From: Aspidiotus rigidus
Lineage: Eukaryota > Arthropoda > Insecta > Hemiptera > Diaspididae
Direction of reading: 5' to 3'
DNA length: 64,000 bases
Assembly: GCA_035079385.1 (NCBI GenBank)
Contig: JAVHKY010000008.1
Location: 3,022,001-3,086,000, forward strand
Shown here: positions 10,590-22,718 of the stretch, piece by piece
How the letters are laid out: each line of letters begins with the position of its first letter
How positions within the stretch are numbered: the stretch's first letter is position 1
Translations under genes and position numbers: made by a program
Notes under the pieces: model-generated
What the model was told of the DNA's origin: nothing
Seen by the model: only the letters and a program-made list of their open reading frames with translations
The model's database searches: none

Positions 10590-10670
10590 AGCGGGTGTAA
10601 TTCGAACCCGTTCCAGTTCATCGAGACTCAAAAACTTGTACTCTCCTAACCTCACTAGACGCCAAGTTCA
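10590..10670 (-). ncRNA. tRNA-like sequence, probable SINE head or tRNA pseudogene
   Basis: On the minus strand TGGCGTCTAGTGAGG (10664-10650) resembles an RNA polymerase III A box and GGTTCGAATTACACC (10608-10594) a B box, 56 nt apart, as in tRNAs with a long variable arm. The 7-bp acceptor stem expected of a functional tRNA is absent and the T arm has a 9-nt loop. TCTCGATG and CATCGAGA at 10581-10588 and 10619-10626 form an extra outer stem. Confidence 0.4.
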
Positions 10671-10689
10671 GTTTTTGAAAATAAAGTCA

Positions 10690-12340
10690 ACCCCAATTCT
10701 TGATGTCAGATGATGAATATCCGAAATTTCATTGTATCGGTATAAATTCCTCCAAGACCCAGCTCTTCTTTCAGGCTGAAAAATCGAAATTAAAGTCCCG
10801 TACTATTGGCGTACAGCTCAAAATTAAGAAAAGGTTCTAAGTGTCTTCGTCTTTCTGCATTATGTTACTATGAGTATATTTGGCGATTCTCATCTCGATA
10901 AAGCCAGAAATATTTCAAAATAAGTACGAATTCTATATATTTATATATATGCGCTTCGAATTTACAATTTACAAGAAGTAAACTGAGAAGTTGAATTCCT
11001 AATTTTCGAATGGAGACAAAGGAACTACTCATTAACAAAATAGGAAACATGGCTTAAGCCTCTGAACCCGTACATTCATCAAATTCTCGCACCATATTTG
11101 TACGTATATACCTAAGTGCATCAGCAAAATTAAAAAAACTAACCGAGCCTCGAATGAAATTACGATCGAATTAATAAAGCGTGCATTAAGGTATAACATA
11201 ATCCGTAAATAATTATAGTATGCGTTCTTATTACTAAATTCGGTCTATTCCTGATGCACGTACAAATATGCACGATTTGCTCGTTCGTTAGTGCGGTAAG
11301 TACCGGTTTTCATCAAAACTTTCTCTTACTACATCTTATTATAATTAATTTTTAATAACGGCGACGAATTTATTATAAAAGGTATCGGCATTTTTGTATA
11401 CTTCTTAATGTCGAAGAAGAGGTGGAAAAAAAAAAACTGATATAAAGAAAAGTTTCACTCGTTGAATTTTGTCTGGTGCACATTTATCATAAAGAATTCG
11501 TAGTTTATTCGTCAATTTTTTACTATTGAATGCTCTTTTAAATCCAGTTTTAGAGCTTCTCGTCGAAAAACTAGATGTGACCAGAACGCACAAAACAACC
11601 TATGAATTCCGATTGACGAGTACGTGTACGGTTCTATACACACTCGGGCTAAGAATAATATCGAAGAGTCAAATTTCACAAATGAGGGTATAAAGTAGAG
11701 AGGTGACATGTGCTAAGATAAATTACAACACGGTACCTATATGATTAATTTATAGTGGGTTTAGAAAGAACCGTCTCGTCGATTCTTCTACGACAAAATT
11801 TTCAATGCACATTCAGTGAATTATGCTCCTTTCACGGGTAGAATGAAATGTTCAAATTGGTATTTTGAATTGGCCAGTTTATAAAATTGAGGATCGAATT
11901 ACTAAAACTCGCAATCGATTTCCAAAAGCTGTCTTTGAATTATTTCAAGAACTTGTACACGTGAATTCTCTACGAGGTCAAGTTTATGCGCCCCAACCAT
12001 TCTCCCTCAATCGCAACCCTCTTCTATATATACGTAGGAAGTCGGAAACCCTCCCCTCACATACACGGTAAATAATCTAGACTCTTGAACTTCTCGGAAC
12101 GACAATTTGCCGGAAATGTAGCTGACATTTTCCCAAATAATCCTCTACTAAACAATTGAAAGTTAAGAGCCACAGCCTCTTTGGTAATGATAGAGATAAA
12201 TCTGCTACATCCTCATCCTTTTCCCCAAGTCCCACTCCTCAGACTTATTGCTCACGGGTTTTCGAGAATAGAATTTGTTTATGCAGCTCAGAAGCGTCTC
12301 CCTCCCTATATAAGTAACTCCAGAGTTTCAATTTTTCCTT
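10690..12340. other. No recognised gene
   Basis: Only short frames; a 68-codon frame at 11865-12071 matches nothing I know. CG dinucleotides are fairly frequent at 11250-11700. No repeats stand out. Confidence 0.4.
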
Positions 12341-12348
12341 ACTCCATG

Positions 12349-13447
12349 CAGTGGCGTAGCAAGGGAAGGTTAAAGGGGATGATTCTTCCTCCTGACTTCA
12401 ACTTTCATCAAAATAATTTCCTGCTATCAAGTGTAGGAAAGAAGGCATTTATCCTCAGCTGTTCTCAAAACCACGTCGAGATTTGAAATTTTTTGCAATC
12501 TCTAAAAATGTGTCTCCGTTCATGAATGCGAAAGTTTGTGCAAGAGAATAGAAAGGCTTCCGCCAGTCAGACGCGGTAATTCTGAAGATGTATCCCCAAC
12601 CAGAATAACAGCGAGGTCGAGTGGTATATCTGGAAAATTTTCGGGGATGAGCAAGATAATTTTCCTGGATGGGGGTTTTGGTACTTAACTACTTTAGTAT
12701 GTGATCTACCCGTGCGGTGCAATCTTGAGGCACAGAAAATGAGATCTACTCACATCACATCACTACTGCTCCTAAATCCGGCTACTTTTCAGGTCTCGAC
12801 AGGAAATGAATCATGTAACTATATCCTCTTCAAGTTCTTCCTGAAATTTACAATTTGTAAGTTTCATCATAGTTCCATCTTAATACCGCTGGTCGGAACC
12901 ACCTACAACATAGATGTTTGTGCTCTTTGGGATAAAAGTGTGCTCATGGTGGATTGTGAGACCAGTTTCTTACATTCACACCGATTATTGGGGTGTTTGA
13001 GGAATGAAGGATACAAAAACATGATAGTCAATCACTTAGGAAAATTACATCAACCTCTTCACTGGCACCTACACTCGAGGGATAGAGAGGTCGTGATAAG
13101 ATACCGAAATTGAGCTGATCAAAAAGATGAGGTGCATTCTCCTTAGCTCGTTGCGATCGCTTCTTGACGCATCATATATGTTTGAAAAGTTTGGCGCCAG
13201 AAAGAGGATCTTTTTTTCACGTTTCTAAACATTAGCACTGTGGATTTCAAATAATGACACATCCTTTTTTTGAGATCCGCTGCTATATGTAGTCCAGCCT
13301 GAGTAATTCTAGATAAAGTAGATTTCTTCGTACTATGCTAGATCGCGTACTAAATTAGTACCAAAGATTTTATGATGTTTCGAAGCAAATTTTTCAGCTC
13401 TGGGGGGGTCCTCCTCAAATACCCTCCCCTCCAAGAATACGCCACTG
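12349..13447. mobile_element. Candidate element bounded by CAGTGGCGTA ends
   Basis: CAGTGGCGTAGCAAGGGAAG starts at 12349 and its inverted counterpart, CAGTGGCGTATTCTTGGAGG on the minus strand, ends at 13447. G-rich CAGTGGCGTAGC ends are common on hAT-type transposons. The flanking 8-mers (ACTCCATG and GCAAGGTC) do not match, so the ends may come from two insertions or the duplication has decayed. The interior has an unrecognised 133-codon frame (12712-13113). Confidence 0.4.
12712..13113 (+). CDS. Unrecognised open frame, 133 codons
   Basis: The longest non-repeat frame in this part of the window. Starts MRCNLEAQKM and ends HSRDREVVIRYRN. It contains several His and Cys residues but no domain I recognise. 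It lies inside the CAGTGGCGTA-bounded segment, so it may be decayed transposon sequence or chance. Confidence 0.15.
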   Translation: MRCNLEAQKMRSTHITSLLLLNPATFQVSTGNESCNYILFKFFLKFTICKFHHSSILIPLVGTTYNIDVCALWDKSVLMVDCETSFLHSHRLLGCLRNEGYKNMIVNHLGKLHQPLHWHLHSRDREVVIRYRN

Positions 13448-13449
13448 GC

Positions 13450-15820
13450 AAGGTCCCCACCAAAAACGTAAACATTCTTTCAAAAAGTCACCCTCCGATC
13501 GTTTTTCTAGAAGGAGGATCGGAAGTAATACGATTTAAAGAAGGTACAAACCATTACCACTCGGACGACGAGTGAGACGAGACTGGAAAGAAACTAGCAA
13601 AATTATTGGGTTATGGAGGTTCATCAGATAACAGAATTTCTTTGATCCACAAAGCGACGACTTTGGAACGCTTGGAATTATTTCAATTTTTCGAAGGTCT
13701 TTATTACAGCCTTATTCCTCGTCGTATCCAAGACTCAGAATTTTCAGGTTCTTTTCTTATCCTTCATTGCATAAGTCAATTGTACCTTTTGTAGTCTCTG
13801 GTCATCTGATTCTTTTCCTCTGTAAAGCGATATACTATGCGTATCACATAACAATATATTTTATCAGGACTGCCAAGAGCTAAACCGGGCTCGGAGGAAA
13901 ATCTGCTACCAGTGGCCCTCACTGAAATTGTTCCTCCCTCCATATCACACTTCATGATTCCGGGTCCCCCTGCACGAAAAGTACTCCTTTTTCCCTCTCA
14001 TCGACCCTGTATTTTATCGTTAGTTTCGCAGACCCCTCGAAAATAGGTTTCATCGATTTCAAGAATTGACAATCGAAATACTAATCTCAGAAAGACATGG
14101 CCAGGTGAAATTACAAAAATATTTAGAATACTTCTAATGACCATGAAATTCATTCTGCATACCGAACAAACTAATCGCATATTAATCGTGTCCATATGAT
14201 AGAGGAGAGAACAAGACCAGAAAGTGTATCAACATGTTTGATTAGCATCATTGGAATTTACATTTTGACAATCACCGTCAGAGAAAAAGCTTGAAAATCA
14301 CGTTCACAACGAGTATCGAGTCATGGATTCATCAATTTTTGATCAATTCCAATAAACAGAGCAGTAGTTGATAAAAATCGATTTAAAAAAAAAACAATAA
14401 TTGAATACTCGGGGCAAATAATCTACTTCACAGTTATCGAATGAATTGAAACATGCCCCTTTCAAACCTCTCTTCTTTTAATCATCACTTTTTTCCTTAC
14501 CCGTCTCGTCGATTTACTATCGAAGAGTTTTGATAGTTTTCCTTACTTCTGAAAATTCTTCAATATATTCCTCTGGGGAACCTTTCTCCCAGTTCCTTTC
14601 CCATAGTTACAATGATCGTTCACGATAGATATAAATTAAGGACGTTCAAAGAAATTCAACAACCACTACTTTTGAGAACTTGCAAATTTGAGAAAACTTC
14701 CCTTCTCTAATGAGGAATTTGTAGGACTGGCACTACAATAACTCACTCTCAACCCTATGCCGTTATCCTTTGAAGGTCGTTCACTTACATTTTAAATTTC
14801 ACCCAACGTCACTTCATTTCCATCCCATCAGTAGAAACAATAAGGAGTCAGAAAAAAAACTCATTGTAGTTTGTATTCAATGAGAATAGGTACTTCTAGC
14901 TCCTTAGAACCAACGATACCATCCGCCCTCCTCTAATTCTCATCATATCCTTTATTCGAGTGTTCTTCAAGCATCCTCTTTGCTTGACAAAAATCTCTGC
15001 CTTGAAGTCAAAACGTCTTCCCTCAAGCATAGAATCAAGAATTTGATGGAGTTCCATTCGACGCCTCAAATGTTCATCTCAGAGATTACGGTAGGTACTC
15101 CATAAACTCAATCAGCCTGTAACGAAGTCGACCCATAGTGCTTTGTTTGGAGAAAAGATGATGGATAGTACAGGAGAGCGTGGTTTCAAGAAAGGAGGGT
15201 GAGTTGAGTGCAGAAACAAGAGGAGCGAAACAGAGCTAATGAATGTGACAGAAATGAGTACCTGCGATTGTGTGGCTGGGGAAAGATATAGCAACCGGCC
15301 CGAGTGATGTAATCCTCTCCTGATTCTCCGAACTATGGAAGCTTACAGAAATCATTTTCTTTGAGAAATAGAAGTACTTTTCTACAGATTCCTATGGCCT
15401 GTAATCGCCCAAGCACAGGCGGGGGTGAAGTTGTTGCAATTTGAACAAACTGACAGTAATGAGAAAGGTTTTCTCCACGAATCTCGAGCTCGCCTCAGCA
15501 TTAGTCATCGAAAACTTGGGAGGAAAGCATCACAAAATGGGGGATAATCTAATTGATTTTTGATGGCTCAGAATGCTTCGATCGAACGACTTTTTTTCGT
15601 TGTACAAGGGGTCTAATCTCATTCGTCATGTGAATATTTGTATCAAGCATTAGGTTACTCTAGAGAATGGTTCGTGTGAGGTCTGAGGACGACATAAAGT
15701 GAAAACTCCCAGACAATGCATCGTCTCTCAACATCTCTTTTTTTTACATTATTTACCTGCTCGGTGATGTCGGTCTGAAGTGCGTTAACCAATCCATGGG
15801 TGAATAAAAATTCACACGAA
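13450..15820. other. No recognised gene
   Basis: Short frames only. Nothing diagnostic on either strand. Confidence 0.4.
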
Positions 15821-16640
15821 TATTACGGAGAGCCGAATGCTTATAATAAGATCTCGAAGTTGAACCGGAAATCACAGGCGCTACGAAATGAGAACACGAA
15901 TGAAATCACTAATATCTAATTGGGATCGACACAGCCGAAGAGATATCACACAAATATTTACGATTTTAAAACGCAAGTTATCTCGTTCGAACACCGCCAC
16001 CGGATTACGGAAATCGGCGACTAATTACGAGAAATACTTATTGACCGACGAATCGGATAAATTTGAACGTGACGAACACAAACGGTGAATGTAGAAATAT
16101 TTCTATTCGGTTTCAGCACATCACAGCGTACGCAAATTCCATTCAACAGATTTCAACCCCAAAAAATCGCGGCCACATCGCACATTCGCGTACCGTATTC
16201 GAGAGAGCACTGAAGAATGTATCAATGTAAAGGATGGAAGATAGACGTGTAGGACGAAACGATTCAAACTTCACGGAGACGAAGAGGGGAGAGAGTAGAA
16301 TATTCGCCGAGACTTCTGACTGAATTATCGTTTGATCGTACACATATATTATACCGAAGCATACGTAAGTAACATGCGGACGGATCGTCGGATCGTGGAA
16401 GGTAAAAGAAGAATTCCTCGACAACAGGTTCATTCAATCGGACCCGGTCATCCGCACGGAGCGCTAGCAGGTGAATCGGTCGTGTTTGTTGTTCGAATCG
16501 TGAGCAGCGCTAGAGTTGAAACGTTACGCGATGAGTACATGACTGCCAAAACCAGGATGAATGTACATTATTTTGGGATATCTGAAGAACAAACGCAATT
16601 AACGCAATTACAGAGAGAATTAAATTTGTAGAGCGTTAAA
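15820..16640. promoter_or_regulatory. CG-rich unannotated block, possible promoter or exon
   Basis: Compared with its AT-rich surroundings this block has many CG dinucleotides and no repeat similarity. Plus-strand frames of 66 and 99 codons (15888-16088, 16332-16631) and a 96-codon minus frame overlap it, but none is recognised. It could be a promoter or first exon of a gene outside the window. This is compositional evidence only. Confidence 0.2.
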
Positions 16641-17695
16641 TTTCCTCTTAAATAATTGGTACTTTTTCGTTAAAATCCTGACCATTTTTGTTTTTTTCTT
16701 TAAAATAACATTGTTTTCTGGTTTCCTTGTTTCGCATCAGGCCACTACTACAGACGCGCTAATAGTGTCGTGGACGAAAAGGTGATCACATGAAAATTTA
16801 CATAAGAGCGTATGTTGTTTCAACTAGCTATATCTCTGTTAATACTGAAAAAAAGTACCACTTATAATGACCTTTTTTGACTCTCTTAACTAGTAGAATA
16901 GTATGAAACTCATAAAAATAAAAATTTCACCAATTATCTGAAACATTACATTTTTGTCCAGTTTCCACAAATGGCCGCTATAGTAAATGTAAAGGGCGAC
17001 TCTTTTGGGGTCGGACGCGAATTTGGTAATTGGCAAAGAGCATTGAACAAAAGCGAGATGTTCTAACAGCGGCCACGCTGCCCTTACTAGTCCGATCATC
17101 AACATCTATTTTTCATTAATTTTCATTAAAAAAAAAAAAAAAAATAGGTAGTAAAACCAATTATCATCCAAATTTTCATAATTTGATTTTTCTTGAAAAA
17201 AAAAAAAAAAAAAAATCAAAATGATTTACTTTGTTTTCTTCACATTTCCAAATCTTATAATTTTTGAGGTCAACAAAATTTTATCTCTCCAGAATCCAAT
17301 AATTGTAAGAGTATTCAAAATTCAATCGTCAGTAACCTTCATTTGGATCCATGGTTTGGTCGATCTCTGTGATCGTGACGAGGTTGACCATGCGGCCAAA
17401 AAATCCTCCTTATTATAGTAATGGGTAGTAGAGACACGTTACAAATTAATAACTAACAAGTAAAATTCAATCGTTTAGTAAAAATTAGTCAGAAAATAAA
17501 ATACAAATAAATGTGGAGTCCAGAATTAGAACGAAAATTAATTAAAAATAGAATGAAATAAAATGAAATTTAGAATTTAGCGTCGGAAAATACGATTTAA
17601 AAGTCCCAACTTGAAAAATTCAAGACACATAGAAAAAAGAATGATAAAAAAAAAATTTCTGGTGTAACCAAATGAATAAGGATCATGTTTCATGG
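16640..17695. other. No recognised gene; poly-A tracts
   Basis: Two poly-A runs (about 17129-17145 and 17199-17215) within AT-rich sequence. No coding similarity seen. Confidence 0.4.
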
Positions 17696-17699
17696 TAGC

Positions 17700-18640
17700 A
17701 TACTAGTTTGTTTTTGTCATACTTGCTTTGCTTGATCTGGGAGTACCACCCTCTTGTTGCCTCTGCACACGCGAGTGAGCCCCCTCCTGGACTAGTATGA
17801 ATCTACCTTAGAATATTTCAAGTCGATAGCTTTTGGGGGGCTCATTGGGTTTAGTATGATTCTATTTTAGAATATTTCAAGCTAATGACTTTTGGGGGGG
17901 GCGAACAAGCGGAGCGAATGAGCCCCCTCTAGGTCTAGTATAAGTGTACTTTGGAATACTTCAAGCTAATAGCTTTCGGGAGTATATTGTACATTAGGGC
18001 TGTATAATGAAAGTTAACCCTATTACACGTATAAGGGATACTTAAACCTATAGTATAAGAAGCCTTGTATAAAAGCTAGTAGCTTTCAGGGCGTTGGTTT
18101 GTCCCCTTCTTAGTCTAGTGTACTACATACGGTGTCGGGGCTCAGGAAAGCTTTAAATATGAGGAAAAGCTTGGACCTAGTATAGAGCTAAGTAACCCTC
18201 GACTTTTTATAGAGAGGCGTAGGGATAGTATAAGCGTAGTATACAGGCGCAGATCCAGACGATCACTTTGGAGAGAAGTCTGAAGGTTTTTTTCTTACAT
18301 TTCCTTCAATACTACAGATTTTTTGTTGTTTTGTTGTTGTTTTTTGTTTTTTTTTCTCGGAGGGAGGGGGGAATTTCCCCCATCCCCCCGTGGATCCGTG
18401 TCTGGGTATAACATTAGTATACTGCAAGCTCAGTATACATATAGTACAATGGGCAGAGAACAAACAGTGCAGTGTTTGAGGGGGGAGGCATAGAAAGCCT
18501 AGACCTAGTTCAAAGCTAGCATACTGTACAAAATTGTATAGATCTAGTACCTATAAGCCTACCGTAAAGCTATACTAGGAAGACCTGCTAAAGAGTATGC
18601 GAGTTATATACTAGCTAATCTGTAGTCTAGTATAGCCTGT
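17700..18640. repeat. Dispersed TAGTATA-family repeat, long copy
   Basis: Internally repetitive: units such as GAATATTTCAAG, TAGCTTTCGGG, GAGCCCCCTC and CTAGTATA recur at 17795-17980 and beyond. Related segments occur across the window. Non-coding. Confidence 0.55.
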
Positions 18641-18780
18641 AATAATACCGGGTGGACCAGAAAGATGATGGGAGTTTGCACTAGTCTGTTCTAGCGTAAA
18701 AACGCGAAATGTTAGACGTATACTTCAAAACTATAAAATTTGTATCTCAATTTTATCTTTAATTTGCGCCCTTACTCGAC

Positions 18781-19053
18781 TTTCTACGACTTTTTTGAGC
18801 CGAGTTATGGACCAAAATGTGCCAAAAATTTACCAATTTGCCAAGATTCCCAAAATGAAAGATTGAAAATTCCCCCACTTTTAAGCTTCATAGGGTTATT
18901 TAGGTATTTTTTTCGGAATCAGCGTTAAATTTCACTTTCAATGCAAGGAAAATATAGAAGTTCAAACAATTTTTAATTTTTGAGAATTTTGGCAAATTGG
19001 TCAATTTTTGGCACATTTTGGTCCATAACTTGGCTCCGAAAAATCGTAGAAAA
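18781..19053. mobile_element. Fold-back inverted repeat
   Basis: The left arm (18781-18870) and the reverse complement of the right arm (18966-19053) share TTATGGACCAAAATGTGCCA and flanking TTTCTACGA and CAATTTGCCAA strings. The spacer is about 95 bp. The right arm abuts a PLE RT fragment. Confidence 0.6.
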
Positions 19054-19262
19054 TTCAGGGTGAAAGATGTTGATTTTATCCAAAGAACGTTGAAGGTCTT
19101 CGTCGGAGCCCGTACAACCAGGACATCGTTCACGTACCGCCTCCAGAAGCAGACTGCCAGAGAAGAGGAGGTAGACAACAAGACGAATGTTTCTAGGTGA
19201 TCCATGAATACATTTTCAACTAAGGGGGGCAGTTCGCTTCCCTCATAGGTAGACCATCTCAC
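19054..19262 (-). pseudogene. Second PLE reverse transcriptase fragment (different family)
   Basis: On the minus strand a frame reads VENVFMDHLETFVLLSTSSS, then FWRRYVNDVLVV. This matches the PLE RT stretch from motif B (VANxFMxxxE) to the catalytic motif (RYVDDxxVV), with the second residue before the final D changed to N (YVND). A frameshift after KTFN leads to a frame with LDKINIFHPEF. It is more divergent than copies A, B and C and keeps tyrosine in the motif. The remainder of the element is absent. Confidence 0.65.
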
Positions 19263-19269
19263 ATCTGGA

Positions 19270-20400
19270 AAAACGAACGTCTGACCATTGAATCTGCTTT
19301 AGTTGGAGGATAGACAGAGGATAATCATGAAGGTGAATCCGGGGACGGTGTCTTCATGTACACATTGTTGTTTGAGAACATTGTTCATTAATGTTAAACA
19401 GCTTAAATTTTAGTTGTGAGTTATTAATTCGTTACGTGCCTGTGTTACCCATTAGTATAATTACGATGACTCGTACTTCTGCAGAAAGGATCCATCCTAC
19501 AAAAAATCCTCCCTCGTACCTATAATTACAGATCCCTAACCTTCTCCATCATATGCGACTTCAAAATTATTATCGTTTATTCTTACTGCGCTGTCCTCCG
19601 CCGTTTGCGACAATTCGGAAACAGTGCCAAATGCTAATGTTCTACCTACTTTTTCCCACTTCTCTAAAACCCTTCAGAATAACTTCGCAAACTGATAACC
19701 CAGATAGCTCGTTAATGCGTTCACATGTACATATTCATTCATATAAAAAAAAAAGAATTACGTTACCGCTGGATAGTTTTTGTCAGCCTAACTTTTTTTA
19801 TAAAAGGCCGGGATGTAGACAATGGTAACAGCGACCAGTAGGGTTTCGGTGTCCAGCGGTGCGGTATGACTGTACTGCACTCCTGATTTTTAATCTTTGA
19901 CTGGTTATAGCTCTCCTTTACTGCTCTAATTTCACTAAATTAGTCTTAAAAAATAGAAAATGGTTTTCTCTTTCAATCATTACAAATACCTTTTCTTCAT
20001 TTCCTTTAAAAACTTTTTCTGTCTGCGTGAGAATCACCCTATCAATAAGAGGAGCAATTTATCATTTGCCTCATGTTACTACACTACTTTTTGCTAAAAT
20101 ATTCGAGTCGTCTTGAATATTATTATCTAGAAGTATTGAATAATGTTTAAGAATATTTTTACAATTGAATGCTTTTTAAGGGATTAGTAGGCAGTAAAAG
20201 GACTAGAAGAAATCTTATGTATCTTTCCTTGGGGGGGGGGGGGGATAAAAAATAGGTAAAGTCGTCTCTACGTAATTAATGGACGGTCAAAGAGCAATAA
20301 ACCTCCAGGTCATACTTCTCATTTCGAGAACCAAATAATAGTAGGCACGTAGCGATGACGAGCGTGTACAAACATATGCAGAACACCTAGAGCAAAGGTT
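19270..20400. other. No recognised gene; 14-G tract
   Basis: No coding similarity. A run of 14 G at 20231-20244 lies just before PLE copy B. Confidence 0.4.
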
Positions 20401-20404
20401 CCAA

Positions 20405-22100
20405 ACAAGGATTTGGCCACAGATGTACTTCCAGATATCCCACTGATTGAGGAAGAAGAAACCAACCTATCCTTACCAAAAGAGGCTATTAGCTGCGAAC
20501 AAGTAATCCAAACCATGCAACACGACGTGAGACCAGAAGCCCGGACCAAAATTGGGAAAGTGCTGTTGGACATCAAGGAGAATATGTGCCAAACCAATGA
20601 CAGAACGCAGTTAATGCAAAGGAAGGTCACAAATCTAAAAAGAAGATCCGACAGAACAACCTGATTTTGACGAAGGTGGACAAAGGCAACACGGTAGTGG
20701 TAATGGAGAAGGAGAACTACACCCAAAAAGTGGAATTATAGATAGGGAGCGTCCATAAATTACGTGAGGCATTTTTTGGGGGGAAGGGGTCCAGCCAAGT
20801 CTCACCAAAACTCACGCGATGGAGAGGGGGAGGCCGAAAAATCTCACGTAATTTTTTTCTCACACAAATACATTCTAAAATATTGCTAAACTGGCTTAAA
20901 TTTAATAAAACCTATTTTTTTTTTGAATAGGTATAAAATGTGATCGAAAAAATTACGTTTTTTTAATAGATAAACGCGATTAAGCAGAAATAAACGTATT
21001 AAAAGCAAAAATACACATTTCAGAAAATCTCACGCGAGATAAGAAGGGGAGGGAGGGGGTCAAGGCAAATCTCACAAAATATCTCACCAAGGGGGGAGGA
21101 GGGGTCAAAAAATCACAAAAATCGCCTCACGCAATTTATGGACGCCCCCATACTAAGAGCTGAAAAAGGACCCAACAAAAAAATACCAAGATGACCTGAA
21201 AGATGTCTTGAAACGGAACAATGTACGCCGGCAATGGAAGGACGCTTGAGATGAACCCGGTTACACCAAAACTCAAGGGTCTTGTGGAACTTCACAAAGC
21301 AAACCGTCCGACGAGACCCCTGGTCAACAGCATTCAATCACCATGCTACAAGATGGCGAAGATCGTAGCTACATTCCTGAAGAAAAAACTACCACTTTGC
21401 ACCCAGACAAAGCATCAGAAACAACGGAGACCTGATTGAACAACTGGGCAAGTTGAAAATCAAGAGTAACGACCAGCTGACATCCTTTGATGTGGCAAAC
21501 ATATTTGGTACCACACCGAAGGAGGAACTTCTCACTCTGCTCAAAAACTACAGATACCTTGGAAACCCCGATGGGTCGACGTAAGCCAACAAAGTGGAAG
21601 AGATCTTCAGCCAGAACAACTGCCGCTTCAATAAGAGGTTCTACTGTCAGGAAAAGGGACTTGCTATGGGATCACCGCTGTCACCAATATTGGCGGAGAT
21701 ATTCATGAATGATATGGAAAACTAGATATTGAAGAGCAGCAAAATCAGAAACTCGATCAAACACTGGGCCAAAAACGTAGATGACATCCTAATTGCGTGG
21801 TTAGGCACTGATAGACAGGGGGATCTATTCCTTTCAGAAATGAACGCGATGAATGAGAGTATCAAATTCACAGTGGAAAAAGGCAATGAGACCATCGACT
21901 ATTTGGACCTTACACTCACACTTGAGAACAATAGGATAGAATACAAAATCTACAGGAAGTCGACGCACACCCAGGCACAAGTTAGCGGCAATCCAGAACT
22001 ACTGCTATCGAGCAATTTCTGTCCTCAAAAACAACGAAGAGAAGAGGAAAGAGATCAAGATAGTAAAGCAGATCGCAGAAGCCAATGGCTACCATAGAGG
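20405..22100 (+). pseudogene. PLE copy B reverse transcriptase, broken
   Basis: Begins inside the protein (LATDVLPDIPLIEEEE, 20410 on), continues with a helical N-terminal region (ISCEQVIQTMQHDV), is interrupted by the MITE, then resumes with PKLKGLVELHKANRPTRPLV (about 21260-21325). A one-base gain in an A-run near 21380 shifts the frame. Motif A (SFDVANIF), the shared TAA near 21583, motif B (GLAMGSPLSPILAEIFMNDM, the best-preserved of the three), the shared TAG at 21723-21725 and NVDD (about 21777) follow. The protein would not be made intact. Confidence 0.75.
20745..21149. mobile_element. MITE with 33-bp inverted ends, inserted in PLE B
   Basis: A 405-bp non-coding element. The left end starts GGGAGCGTCCATAAATTACG; the right end reads GGGGGCGTCCATAAATTGCG on the minus strand. 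The ends pair over about 33 bp with few mismatches. Flanking ATA at 20742-20744 and 21150-21152 is the apparent duplication. Copy A shows the uninterrupted sequence (AGATACTAAGAG). Internal CTCACG and CTCACCAA motifs recur near both ends. Confidence 0.8.
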
Positions 22101-22205
22101 TGTGGTGGTTGGAGTCTTGGGGGAAAATGGAAACAAAGAAAGGAACCTATGATGGCATACTGAGAAAGTACTCCGGAACGATACATAGGAAAAAACACAA
22201 ACAAG

Positions 22206-22718
22206 GTGGTAAAGGCGTTCAATGGCTACGATGTAAATGTGGGTATCCAGAATAATCAACCCATGGTGAAGAGAATCAACATTGACCAGAAGAAAGAAAA
22301 GGACAAGGAAAGCATGAGCGGAGTGTACAAGCTCAGTTGTGAACAGTGTGAGGGCATCTACATCGGTGAGACCGGGAGAAAGGTTGTGATCAGGAAAAAG
22401 GAGCACAAAAAGTCGAGGGAGAAAGAAGATGACAAGTCACTGTTTGGGAAACACTGTAACAAAGAACACCACAATGGAGAGGGAATAATTGAAGTCATAC
22501 ATGTAGAGAAACGCACAAAGAGAAGAAAACTCTGGGAACAAATTAATGGAGATTGCAAAAGCAAAGAGGAAGAAAACCTGCCTCTTGAACAATGTAATCA
22601 CATAGCGAAAAATCATTTGGGCGGGTGGTTTGACGAGAGAAGAATAACTGAACCAACCAATAAAATGACAGGAATCCAGGTAGCCAATAGAAACGCAGTA
22701 ATTAGGCCAATAGAGTGA
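22206..22718 (+). CDS. PLE copy B GIY-YIG endonuclease domain, open frame of 170 codons
   Basis: The best-preserved endonuclease region of the three copies. Residues around 39-75 carry GVYKLSCEQCEGIYIGETGR followed by a basic helix with R and EH, the PLE version of the GIY-YIG nuclease with two Cys in the insert. A His/Cys-rich stretch (KHCNKEHHN) and a C-terminal tail with CNHIAKNHLGGWFDE follow. In PLEs this domain nicks the target and is fused to the RT. Here it is separated from the RT by a frameshift and TGA, so the frame does not start at a natural N terminus. Confidence 0.7.
   Translation: MVKAFNGYDVNVGIQNNQPMVKRINIDQKKEKDKESMSGVYKLSCEQCEGIYIGETGRKVVIRKKEHKKSREKEDDKSLFGKHCNKEHHNGEGIIEVIHVEKRTKRRKLWEQINGDCKSKEEENLPLEQCNHIAKNHLGGWFDERRITEPTNKMTGIQVANRNAVIRPIE

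Noticed and set aside
10581..10664. A functional tRNA gene
   Set aside because: The expected 7-bp acceptor stem is absent and the T arm has a 9-nt loop; kept only as tRNA-like.
12349..13447. A confident full-length hAT transposon
   Set aside because: The flanking 8-mers do not match and no transposase motif was found; kept as a low-confidence candidate.
17129..17216. Poly-A tails of processed pseudogenes
   Set aside because: No upstream coding similarity or flanking duplication was visible.
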